Shown one piece after another: positions 56,183-64,000 of a stretch of DNA of 64,000 nt. The notes below the pieces were generated by a model. That model did no database searches. It was not told where the DNA came from and saw only the letters and a list, made by a program, of their open reading frames with translations. Positions within the stretch are counted from its first letter, which is position 1. Every line of letters begins with the position of its first letter. Source of the stretch: Macrostomum hystrix (taxonomy: Eukaryota; Platyhelminthes; Macrostomidae); assembly GCA_950097015.1 (NCBI GenBank), contig CATNEN010000007.1, positions 12,425,001 to 12,489,000 of the forward strand, read 5' to 3'. Made by a program: the position numbers and the translations under genes.

Positions 56183-56646
56183 GTGAGTTCGGGACTGTCT
56201 AACGAAAGATACTTTCACCTGTGGCTCTCAGCTGTGACCCAATGTCAAACTTGGCAATGCCAGGGTGCAGCAGGAGGTCATTCAGCCTTGCTGAACTTGC
56301 AACTAATTTCGCTATGCTAATTAGTGCGGTTGGTATGTACTTGAATGGCATTTAATTTCGCACTGGAACTGGCATAAAAGTGCATTCACCTAATGGGCTG
56401 CCTTTTGACGAGCGACCTCGAGTGGGAATCAGAGTTTGCGGTTGCAATTGGCTGACAACTATTCATTTCCCAATTAGGTGCCTCTCAGCTCGCAGCCATC
56501 AACAGGTGATATGCGAAACCCACTGTATATATTTTAATAAGTATACTTGAACACAGCTCTTAGAGCAGGTGCAACTAATGACGGCTCATTATATGAGCTC
56601 ATCAGCTTGAGCTCACCTTAATCCCTTAATTGTTGGCCCATCGCAG

Positions 56647-56885
56647 TGGTAGCCCAGTTAGTAAATTATGCCAGACAGCAGTTGGGCGCAGCACAGGAGG
56701 GCGCTCACCGCGTCCATTGTGTAGCAACCCACCCCAAACCCTGCCCGACAGCCTCCGAGGCCGGCCCACAGCAGTCGGCTGGCACCAACAATGAGCTGGC
56801 CCGGCTCCGAGCCCAGCAGACAGTGGGCTCCAATCCCAGGCTCCGCTTTACCGAGGTGAACTTTAGCGCTTTTATTACCGTCTAA
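56647..56885 (+). CDS. Unknown two-exon gene, exon 2, stop inside minisatellite
   Basis: The exon begins after CCCATCGCAG and is open in the phase needed by exon 1 for 79 codons. The product is Gln/Ala-rich with a short helical part (NELARLRAQQ). The TAA stop at 56883-56885 belongs to the first copy of the 20-bp minisatellite. A possible donor (CCGAG then GTGAAC, at 56855/56856) would instead place the minisatellite and the LINE in an intron. Unknown family. Confidence 0.45.
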
Positions 56886-57325
56886 TACACTGCATCAGAT
56901 TCTAATACACTGCATCAGATTCTAATACACTGCATCAGATTCTAATACACTGCATCAGATTCTAATACACTGCATCAGATTCTAATACACTGCATCAGAT
57001 TCTAATACACTGCATCAGATTCTAATACACTGCATCAGATTCTAATACACTGCATCAGATTCTAATACACTGCATCAGATTCTAATACACTGCATCAGAT
57101 TCTAATACACTGCATCAGATTCTAATACACTGCATCAGATTCTAATACACTGCATCAGATTCTAATACACTGCATCAGATTCTAATACACTGCATCAGAT
57201 TCTAATACACTGCATCAGATTCTAATACACTGCATCAGATTCTAATACACTGCATCAGATTCTAATACACTGCATCAGATTCTAATACACTGCATCAGAT
57301 TCTAATACACTGCATCAGATTCTAA
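56882..57325. repeat. 20-bp minisatellite, left half
   Basis: About 22 perfect copies of TCTAATACACTGCATCAGAT. The same unit resumes at 63356 on the other side of the LINE, so this was one array before the insertion. Confidence 0.97.
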
Positions 57326-57448
57326 TTGACTTACTTTGACTTAGCTGCAGGGTGCTCCGTACCGACGGACGCAGCGAGGAGGCGGAGAGGACCGCCCATT
57401 CCGCTAACCCCTGGCAAACCAGACGACCTCAGGGAGAGGTGGTGTTGC

Positions 57449-60400
57449 TCAGGGTGGCCCGTTGGACTCGCCTGCAGCTTGGTCCTCCGCACTGTCCGTG
57501 GGAAAGACGTTGGCTCGCCCAGTATCCCGGAGGTACCGGGCAAGCTGAGGGATGCTCTCGGGCCTGCAAACATCGGAGAGAGTTGGGTTAGGCCCAAGGT
57601 GTTCAAGCCTTGCCCTGGTGAAAACTGGGCATTGGCAGATAAAGTGTTCGGCGTTTTCACTGCCCGAACTACAAAAAGTGCATTTGTCCTCCAGGAGCTG
57701 GCCCTGGAGAAAGCGGTGCCGAGAGAAACAGCCATGACCTGAGAGGGCCATGCTGACTGCGCGGAGATCCCTGCGGTTTAGCTTTAAGAGGGCTTTGCGC
57801 AGGCGGTGAGACGGACAAGGGACCGCAGCCCTAGATTGCTTGCAATTCTGGGTCTTGGTCCATCTGTCCAGATGCTGTGTCTCCATCCAGCGTTTTAGCT
57901 TGAGGTTGGTCACATTGGCGGGGATAGGAGCGCCAGGTTCTGGTCCCGCCAGGGTGCTGGCTGCTCCAGCTTTTGCGAGCTGGTCCGCCATCTCATTCCC
58001 TGGGAAGCCAGCGTGGCCTGGGATCCATTTGAGCTTGACCTCGTTTGCCCGCGCCAGCTCATTGAGCTGGGCATGGCAGTCCAAGGTAGTCTTAGAGCAG
58101 GTGGTGCTTCGGTCGAGGGCCCGGAGGGCGGCTTGACTGTCGGAGTGGAAGAAGATCTTCCGGTCAGTGAGCCCCCTCAGGCGCAGCTCTGCTGCACAAG
58201 AACTGATGGCGAGCATCTCGTTCTGAAAAACGCTGGAGTTTTTTCCAGTGTGCTGGGAGTGAGTCCAGGCGACCTCTCCTCCCTTGTAGATACAGGCTCC
58301 GAAACCAGAGATTCCGTTCATCATGGAGCCGTCGGTATAACAGTGGATTTCAGAGTCGGCCCAGCTGTCGTTTGCCTCATGGCGAGGCTGGATTTCGACC
58401 TTGTACCTGTGGCTCAGGATCAGAGTGGCGGGTATAGCATCGGAGAGGATGTAAAGCCCTTCGCACTCGCCCAGAATCTTGAGGCAAAGATCGGAGTGGG
58501 GAGCGAGAGAGCGCTTTTTGAAGGCCCTCGAGAATTTGAAGGTCACACCGGCATCCATGAGTCGCCTGGTGCTCTTCGCGGCCTCTCCCTTGACGAAAAT
58601 GTCCAGAGGGGTGGCTCCCAGGAAGGCGTTCATGCCTTCGAAGGGGGTGGAGGGTGAGGCGCCCAAGGTCATGCGACAGGCTCTGCCCTGCACCCTGTAA
58701 AGCGCATCCAGGTTTCCCTGGGTGCTAGTGGCGCTAGCCCAAATGAGGCTGGCGTACGAGATCGAGGGTCTGATGATCGTGGTGTAGATCCACCAGAGCT
58801 TCTGGGGGGTGAGGCCCCAAGTGGTGCCAACGGCTCGCCTGACTTGCGCCAGGGTCGCCAGGGCCCTCTTGGTTTTGAAACGGAGGTGGTGACTCCAGTT
58901 TAACCTATGGTCCAAGATCAGACCAAGGCAGCGAGTTTGCTTGCTCATGGCGATGTCCTTGCCGTAGAGAGTGAGGGGTTTTATGGTCCAAAGCAGCTTG
59001 CTGGTAAACATGATCGCCACGGTCTTGGACTCGGAGAGTCTGAGCCCGCAGCGGGTCGCCCAGCTTTCAGCTCTGTTGATGAAACCCTGAACGAGGTCTC
59101 TGGTGGTTTCCGCTGAAGGTCCCGCACAGGTGGCGGTCACATCATCGGCGTATCCCACTTTTTGGACCGGATCTTGCGGAGCATCTTCAAGCAGCTCATC
59201 CATGACAAGATTCCAAAGAAGAGGAGTAAGGACCCCGCCCTGAGGGCCCCCTTTCTGGACTGGCGCTGAAAGCGTGTGCCCATTGAGGTTGGCCACAACA
59301 GAGCGGTGTTGGATCATGTACATAATCCAGCGGACAAGGTGGGGGTGCGTGGCTCTAGATTCAAGAGCTCTACGGAACGCTTCGAAACGGACGTTGTCGA
59401 AGGCCCCCTCGATGTCGATGAAGACGGAAAGAGCAAAACTGTTACCCAGCACTGCTCGTTCCAGCTTTTCCACGATGGAGTGGAGGGCGCTCTCAGTGGA
59501 TCTGCCGGCCCTAAAGGCGTGCTGGTTCTGAGAGAGAGGGAAGCGTTTGAGCTCCACAGAGAGGAGGCGCCAGAGCACCAGTCTCTCAAGCAGCTTCAGT
59601 AAGGAGGAAGTCAGGCTGATAGGACGGTAGGCCTTGACTGATTGATAGTCGTCTTTTGCGGGCTTGGGAAGGAAGACCACGCGGGCCTCCCTCCAGGTGG
59701 CTGGTACATAGCCCAGCTCCACGCAGGCCCGCAGAAGCTGACAGAGAATGTCCAGGAAGCAGGGATTTTTCACTGCCTCGTGCAAGAAAGCCGGGTAAAT
59801 GCCGTCTGGGCCCGGAGCCTTGTATGGATTAAAGGACTTTGCCGCACGGATGATGCGGTCTTTGGTGACGAGAGACTTTGCTAGACCTTGCCCGCCCACA
59901 GTGTGGTCTGGCTGGCCCTGCGCTGTCTGGTTGCTGGGGAAGAAATGCCCGAGCATGAGCTGGAGCGTCTCTTCCGGCGTATCTGTGGTGGACCCATCAG
60001 GCCTCTTTACCACGGATAGTTTGGAGAAGCGGTCTTGGGTGAGCGCTTTTACCACGCGGGCAGTGGGGCGGGAGCCCTCAAGCCCTTCGCAGTATTGGCG
60101 CCATTTTGCCGCTTTTGCCCTTCTGACTTGGCCCTTGAACTCATGACTAGCATGGACATAGGCTTCTCTGTCTTCAGGAGTCCTGGTTTTTAGAGATCTC
60201 CTCTGCAGAGCCTTGGCTCGTTTTCTCAGGATTCCGAGCTCGGGGTTCCACCAGGGGGCAGATTTTTTGCCTTTATAGGCTTTGAGGGGACAGGCCGCCT
60301 CATAGGCATTGATGACCGTGCCTCCAAGCTTGGAGGCCAACTCGTCAGCAGTGTCACAGTTTGTGATTTCACCCGGGGTGCCGATGTCGCGCAGGCCCCT

Positions 60401-61150
60401 GCTCAGCTCAAGGCCGAACCTGGTCCAATCGGTGTTTCGGACGTTTCTGCTCCAGGTGATAGTTTTTTTCGGGGTAGCATTTGCAACCTCGAAACGGATG
60501 AAGCGATGGTCAGAGAGGGACTCTTCTTCTCCCCACACCCTCCATCCGGAAATCCTGGCGAGGACGCCCGGGGAGGCGAGGGTGACGTCGAGGACCTCCG
60601 ACCAGCGGCCATTGTCGAAAGTCGGGGTGCTTCCGACATTGCAGAAATTAAGGTTGGTGCCACCGACGAAAGCGAGGAGCTCTTCGCCGCGGTCGTTGAT
60701 GTTCTTACTACCCCAGTGCGTGTGGTGTGCGTTCACATCACCGGCAATGAGGAGCTCGAAATTGCGCGCCTGCGCGTAGTCACAGAGAGCTACCAACGCA
60801 TCGCTAACCGTGGGGGCATCGCCTGGCAGGTAGACCGACGCCACCAGAGTAGACTTACGCTGCACTATGTGCAGGGTTTGGATCACGCAGATGTCCCCGG
60901 TGGAAAGGTCGGGTCTCATCCACGCTTTCAGAGAATTTGCGGCAAGGATCAAAGATCTGGGGCGAGGGGTGTTCGCCATGCAAAAACAGTCAAAACCCGA
61001 AGGTATATTGGTAGACTTACCTTTGGAAAGCCAGGGCTCCTGAACAAAAATGAGGCTCGGGAGCGTGCTCTCAGCCACGCGCAGCAGGTTAACCGATGCC
61101 GCCACGCAGTGCTGAGAGTTTATTTGGAGGCAACAAAAATTTTTACTCAT
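57449..61150 (-). CDS. LINE ORF2: AP endonuclease, reverse transcriptase, RNase H
   Basis: A 1233-residue protein. The endonuclease is at about 1-225, with E38 in VQEPW, D138 in AGDVNAHH, and D214-H215 in SDHRF. The reverse transcriptase is at about 490-760, with D579 in FIDIEGAFDN, GGPQGGVLTPLLWN at 634-647, and the YADD box at 667-670. RNase H is at about 935-1065 (D940, E978, D1004, H1046, D1056). A C-terminal CCHC-like cluster lies at C1157, C1160, H1169 and C1172/C1174. All expected catalytic residues are present. The protein nicks target DNA and copies the RNA by target-primed reverse transcription. The start ATG overlaps the ORF1 stop as ATGA, suggesting translation by termination and reinitiation. 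Confidence 0.95.
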   Translation of the reverse strand: MSKNFCCLQINSQHCVAASVNLLRVAESTLPSLIFVQEPWLSKGKSTNIPSGFDCFCMANTPRPRSLILAANSLKAWMRPDLSTGDICVIQTLHIVQRKSTLVASVYLPGDAPTVSDALVALCDYAQARNFELLIAGDVNAHHTHWGSKNINDRGEELLAFVGGTNLNFCNVGSTPTFDNGRWSEVLDVTLASPGVLARISGWRVWGEEESLSDHRFIRFEVANATPKKTITWSRNVRNTDWTRFGLELSRGLRDIGTPGEITNCDTADELASKLGGTVINAYEAACPLKAYKGKKSAPWWNPELGILRKRAKALQRRSLKTRTPEDREAYVHASHEFKGQVRRAKAAKWRQYCEGLEGSRPTARVVKALTQDRFSKLSVVKRPDGSTTDTPEETLQLMLGHFFPSNQTAQGQPDHTVGGQGLAKSLVTKDRIIRAAKSFNPYKAPGPDGIYPAFLHEAVKNPCFLDILCQLLRACVELGYVPATWREARVVFLPKPAKDDYQSVKAYRPISLTSSLLKLLERLVLWRLLSVELKRFPLSQNQHAFRAGRSTESALHSIVEKLERAVLGNSFALSVFIDIEGAFDNVRFEAFRRALESRATHPHLVRWIMYMIQHRSVVANLNGHTLSAPVQKGGPQGGVLTPLLWNLVMDELLEDAPQDPVQKVGYADDVTATCAGPSAETTRDLVQGFINRAESWATRCGLRLSESKTVAIMFTSKLLWTIKPLTLYGKDIAMSKQTRCLGLILDHRLNWSHHLRFKTKRALATLAQVRRAVGTTWGLTPQKLWWIYTTIIRPSISYASLIWASATSTQGNLDALYRVQGRACRMTLGASPSTPFEGMNAFLGATPLDIFVKGEAAKSTRRLMDAGVTFKFSRAFKKRSLAPHSDLCLKILGECEGLYILSDAIPATLILSHRYKVEIQPRHEANDSWADSEIHCYTDGSMMNGISGFGACIYKGGEVAWTHSQHTGKNSSVFQNEMLAISSCAAELRLRGLTDRKIFFHSDSQAALRALDRSTTCSKTTLDCHAQLNELARANEVKLKWIPGHAGFPGNEMADQLAKAGAASTLAGPEPGAPIPANVTNLKLKRWMETQHLDRWTKTQNCKQSRAAVPCPSHRLRKALLKLNRRDLRAVSMALSGHGCFSRHRFLQGQLLEDKCTFCSSGSENAEHFICQCPVFTRARLEHLGPNPTLSDVCRPESIPQLARYLRDTGRANVFPTDSAEDQAAGESNGPP

Positions 61151-62757
61151 TGATGTTCCTCTGGTTTCTGAGGGGATTGGGCCAGGAGGCCCTCTTCCTC
61201 CTCTTCAGTAATAGGGAGATGACGGGGGCTGCCGGTCTCCATGGGCTCCCCCACAGGGTCAGGCTCCTGACCTGCGGGCGGGTATTGGGCATCCTGAGAC
61301 GCCCTGTTTCCTCCCGTAGCGGAGCCCACCATCTGCGTGGTGCCCATGGTCTCGGTGAGAGTCCCGCCCTGGGCAATTTGGCGTGGTCCCCGAGGTCCCT
61401 GCTCCATGGAGCTAGGCCCAACGGTGGCGCCGCCAGTCGCCCTAGGCTGGGCTGCCCGCCTCAACAGGCCGGAAGCCTCTCTCCTGAGGTGGGTCAGCTT
61501 TGCTGACTGGACTGCCTCCGCAGCTCTCTGCAGCAGGCCTTTCCTTTTAGTGGAGCGTGCTGGGTGACGATCGGAGCCCCCCTCAGCAGCGCGTTCTGCC
61601 TTTCCATCGTGGCTATGCTGGGCTTTGTGTCTCCTGACCGAGGGCCTAGCAGCCTTAGGGGCCGACGCTCCTTCGGCTGCCGCCTCGGTAGGGTTCACGC
61701 CCTGCTTCCGGCGCTTGTCTGCCTCAAAAGCTCTGATGCGCAGCTTTAGGAGGCCGATGGCGATCTGTGTGTCGTCTGGGTACTTGCGCATCCAGACGTC
61801 CGACAGACCAAGAATGGCGGTGAAGCCCCGACCCTCGGGATGCTGAATGGTGTCGTGCACCACTAGGCCCGCGGCAGGTAAGTCGCGATTGACTGCTAGC
61901 AGTCCGTTTCGCAACTCTTCTGAAGAGGTAACGACACTAGCCGCCGGAACGAAGATGCGGTGCCTCTTCGTCTGGGGTGGCTCGTCTTCTCGGTAAAATG
62001 CCATATTGGCTTCCCAGCTCTGCTCAGGCAGCATCTCCAGGAGGCGCCGTCCTGACTCGGCGTCGCTGGGCCAGATGAGCAGGCACGAGTCCCGCGTGGC
62101 GTGAGTTTTAATGGCCAGGGGCGTGCCCTTGAGGGTTTGCTTCCACAGGAGCCCGTCAATGACGCGGCTAGCTTGTGTCAGCTGGTCGGCAGTCAGACGC
62201 GCGTCCCTGCCAAGGATGACGATCGCCGGCTGCCTCCTTGCGACGGCGGCGAAGGTGGGCCTGCTGCGATCCCCCCCCGTCGCGGAGCCAGAGGCCCCAC
62301 CCTCCTGGGCGGCAGGGCGTGGGGACCGAGGGCCTTCCACGCCCGCCGTCCTGGCTGGCTGGGCTACACTGGCACCGGACTGAGGGTCCAAAGCACTTGA
62401 AGAAGTCGGTAGAGAGTACCCTTCATTGGCTTCGGGCGCCCTGCCTTCCTCAGGGACCGGACAGGTGGGCTGACGGCCTCCCGTAATGGCTGGCTGGGCC
62501 TCCTTCGGCCTAGGCCGAGGGTTCGACACTTCGAGGGCACCCGAGGCCAGTAGCTTGGCCTTGAGGCGTCTGCGGCGGGCTGCACCGGACGTGCTACTCA
62601 GCTTGGCGCTAAGTGGCTCGTTGGGCCCGATGCCGGGTGGGGCAGGTCCTGGATGGCTTGGTCCTGCTGTGGTCGTGATGTTGTCCGAAGAGGGCCCTTC
62701 GCGATGCGTGGGTACCTCCTCGATCTCCATCGTTTGTTTTTGGTTGTTTGATTCCAT
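61147..62757 (-). CDS. LINE ORF1 protein (DUF4780-like)
   Basis: A 536-residue protein starting at ATG 62755-62757 and ending in TGA at 61147-61149. The N-terminal 180 residues are Pro/Ser/Gly-rich and look disordered. The central part (about 185-350: AIVILGRDARLTADQL, SCLLIWPSDAESGRRLLEM, RIFVPAASVV, GFTAILGLSDVWMRKY) resembles the DUF4780 domain found in ORF1 proteins of some arthropod and other invertebrate LINEs. The C-terminal third is basic, then acidic at the end (EEEEEGLL). No CCHC zinc knuckle is visible, unlike ORF1 of the I factor or R1. It is expected to coat the element RNA. Confidence 0.85.
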   Translation of the reverse strand: MESNNQKQTMEIEEVPTHREGPSSDNITTTAGPSHPGPAPPGIGPNEPLSAKLSSTSGAARRRRLKAKLLASGALEVSNPRPRPKEAQPAITGGRQPTCPVPEEGRAPEANEGYSLPTSSSALDPQSGASVAQPARTAGVEGPRSPRPAAQEGGASGSATGGDRSRPTFAAVARRQPAIVILGRDARLTADQLTQASRVIDGLLWKQTLKGTPLAIKTHATRDSCLLIWPSDAESGRRLLEMLPEQSWEANMAFYREDEPPQTKRHRIFVPAASVVTSSEELRNGLLAVNRDLPAAGLVVHDTIQHPEGRGFTAILGLSDVWMRKYPDDTQIAIGLLKLRIRAFEADKRRKQGVNPTEAAAEGASAPKAARPSVRRHKAQHSHDGKAERAAEGGSDRHPARSTKRKGLLQRAAEAVQSAKLTHLRREASGLLRRAAQPRATGGATVGPSSMEQGPRGPRQIAQGGTLTETMGTTQMVGSATGGNRASQDAQYPPAGQEPDPVGEPMETGSPRHLPITEEEEEGLLAQSPQKPEEHQ

Positions 62758-62949
62758 ATCACCGAGAAATCGCTGGAATGCAAAAAAAAAGGAATGGAGG
62801 ACCGCTAATGGCCGGATTACTCCCCGGACCTCCCAGCCCCTCGGCGCGGTGTGACCTTAGGCATTGGAGAGCACAAAAGGCTGTGCCGGGCCCGCAGACT
62901 GGCTGCGTACCCTATGAGGTTGAAGGGTGACACCTTTTCCTCAGAGCCG

Positions 62950-63355
62950 TAGCCAGAGGTACCTGATCACGCACAGGTGCACGAACGCTGCGGACTGGCC
63001 GCATACCCTGTTAAGGTCGAAGGGTGACACCTTTCCCCCGGAGCCGGAGCCAGAGGTACCTGATCACGCACAGGTGGGCGAAAAACTGCGGACTGGCCGC
63101 ATGCCCTGTTAAAGGTCGAAGGGTGACACCTTTCCCTCAGAGCCGTAGCCAGAGGTACCTGATCACGCACAGGTGCACGAACGCTGCGGACTGGCCGCAT
63201 ACCCTGTTAAGGTCGAAGGGTGACACCTTTCCCCCTGAGCCGGAGCCAGAGGTACCTGATCACGCACAGGTGGGCGAAAAACTGCGGACTGGCCGCATGC
63301 CCTGTTAAAGGTCGAAGGGTGACACCTTTCCCTCAGAGCCGTAGCCAGAGGTACC
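62950..63355 (-). repeat. LINE 5' UTR monomers (97/99 bp)
   Basis: The boundary motif CCAGAGGTACCTG (+ strand) occurs at 62953, 63050, 63149, 63246 and 63345, at spacings of 97, 99, 97 and 99. Two monomer types alternate (one with AAAAACTGCGG, one with AACGCTGCGG), making a 196-bp dimer. They form the 5' end of the LINE. In mouse L1, similar 5' monomers carry the promoter; the same role is an inference here. Confidence 0.88.
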
Positions 63356-63768
63356 TGCATCAGATTCTAATACACTGCATCAGATTCTAATACACTGCAT
63401 CAGATTCTAATACACTGCATCAGATTCTAATACACTGCATCAGATTCTAATACACTGCATCAGATTCTAATACACTGCATCAGATTCTAATACACTGCAT
63501 CAGATTCTAATACACTGCATCAGATTCTAATACACTGCATCAGATTCTAATACACTGCATCAGATTCTAATACACTGCATCAGATTCTAATACACTGCAT
63601 CAGATTCTAATACACTGCATCAGATTCTAATACACTGCATCAGATTCTAATACACTGCATCAGATTCTAATACACTGCATCAGATTCTAATACACTGCAT
63701 CAGATTCTAATACACTGCATCAGATTCTAATACACTGCATCACATTCTAATACACTGCATCAGATTCT
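63356..63768. repeat. 20-bp minisatellite, right half
   Basis: About 20 copies of the same TCTAATACACTGCATCAGAT unit as at 56882-57325. One copy carries a G-to-C change (CACATTC) near 63742. The array ends in CAGATTCTTTTTATTAGG. Confidence 0.97.
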
Positions 63769-64000
63769 TTTTATTAGGTTTGAAAAAAAAATTGCGATGA
63801 AGTATAAAATCACGCGCTGTTCATTCTGCGATGCATTTTAGGACACCGTGTTTCCGGTTCGGCATGGGGTAAGCATGTACAATTTACTATAAACATGACA
63901 CAGTGTCCAGGCGTCATAGACTACTCGATAGTAGCTCGTTCCTGTCGGATGCTCAATGCATGCCATCTTCGCTACGCAGGCCAAGACGGCCATATCGGTG
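63769..64000. other. Right flank
   Basis: No gene or repeat recognised in the last bases. Confidence 0.4.

Larger units (their letters stand above)
57326..63355 (-). mobile_element. Full-length non-LTR retrotransposon (I-group, APE/RNase H type)
   Basis: A 6.0-kb element on the - strand. Its 5' end, at 63355, consists of about four 97/99-bp monomers, followed by a roughly 190-bp leader, ORF1, ORF2 and a 123-bp 3' UTR ending AAGTCAAAGTAAGTCAA without a poly(A) tail. It sits inside the 20-bp minisatellite, with the same repeat on both sides. An AP-type endonuclease plus RNase H plus a C-terminal CCHC places it in the broad I/R1/LOA assemblage; I cannot fix the clade by eye. Both ORFs are uninterrupted, so it is a recent and potentially active copy. 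Confidence 0.92.

Overview
The window looks like a free-living flatworm (Macrostomum-like) nuclear genome segment. The evidence is GC-rich, intron-bearing animal genes, a very high load of minisatellites, and a dense mix of retroelements. The species is my inference; the eukaryotic, metazoan nature is supported directly by splice sites and by homologues of NDUFA1, TMEM101, TMX1, HDHD3, MS4A-like, C2H2 zinc-finger and MyTH4-FERM proteins.

Layout. 1-8.4 kb: four minisatellites, one tRNA-derived SINE and a broken Ty3/gypsy pol relic, with no convincing host gene. 8.4-12.3 kb: two related MS4A-like four-pass membrane genes on the + strand, the second with a SINE placed exactly at its likely 3' splice site. 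12.6-17.8 kb: two long satellites (23-bp and 46-bp units). 18.1-31.5 kb: a gene-rich stretch entirely on the - strand (HDHD3-like phosphatase, C2H2 zinc-finger protein, coiled-coil protein, NDUFA1, TMEM101, MyTH4-FERM protein), with satellites between them. 33.2-37.8 kb: a complete, almost certainly young Ty3/gypsy LTR retrotransposon with a single intact Gag-Pol frame. 37.9-42.8 kb: an AT-rich block holding an old gypsy relic and two terminal-inverted-repeat elements. 42.8-48.5 kb: a two-exon gene for a small secreted Cys-rich protein, and TMX1, whose 3-kb intron is almost wholly a 16-bp satellite that lacks stop codons on the transcribed strand. 50.8-54.9 kb: a SINE and a composite 38/40-bp satellite that abuts a GPCR C-terminal fragment. 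56-63.8 kb: a small two-exon gene running into a 20-bp minisatellite, which is split by a full-length non-LTR retrotransposon with intact ORF1 and ORF2 and 5' promoter-like monomers.

Roughly a quarter of the window is tandem repeat by my count of array lengths. The host genes do not form one pathway: TMX1 is an ER redox protein, NDUFA1 a complex I subunit, and the others membrane, regulatory or cytoskeletal proteins. The most interesting material is the mobile DNA and how it meets satellites and genes: the LINE inside a minisatellite, the SINE family with perfect 10-bp target duplications, the satellite-filled TMX1 intron, and genes whose ends are written in satellite DNA. Gene structures are read by eye from open frames and splice consensus; no alignment or transcript data were available.
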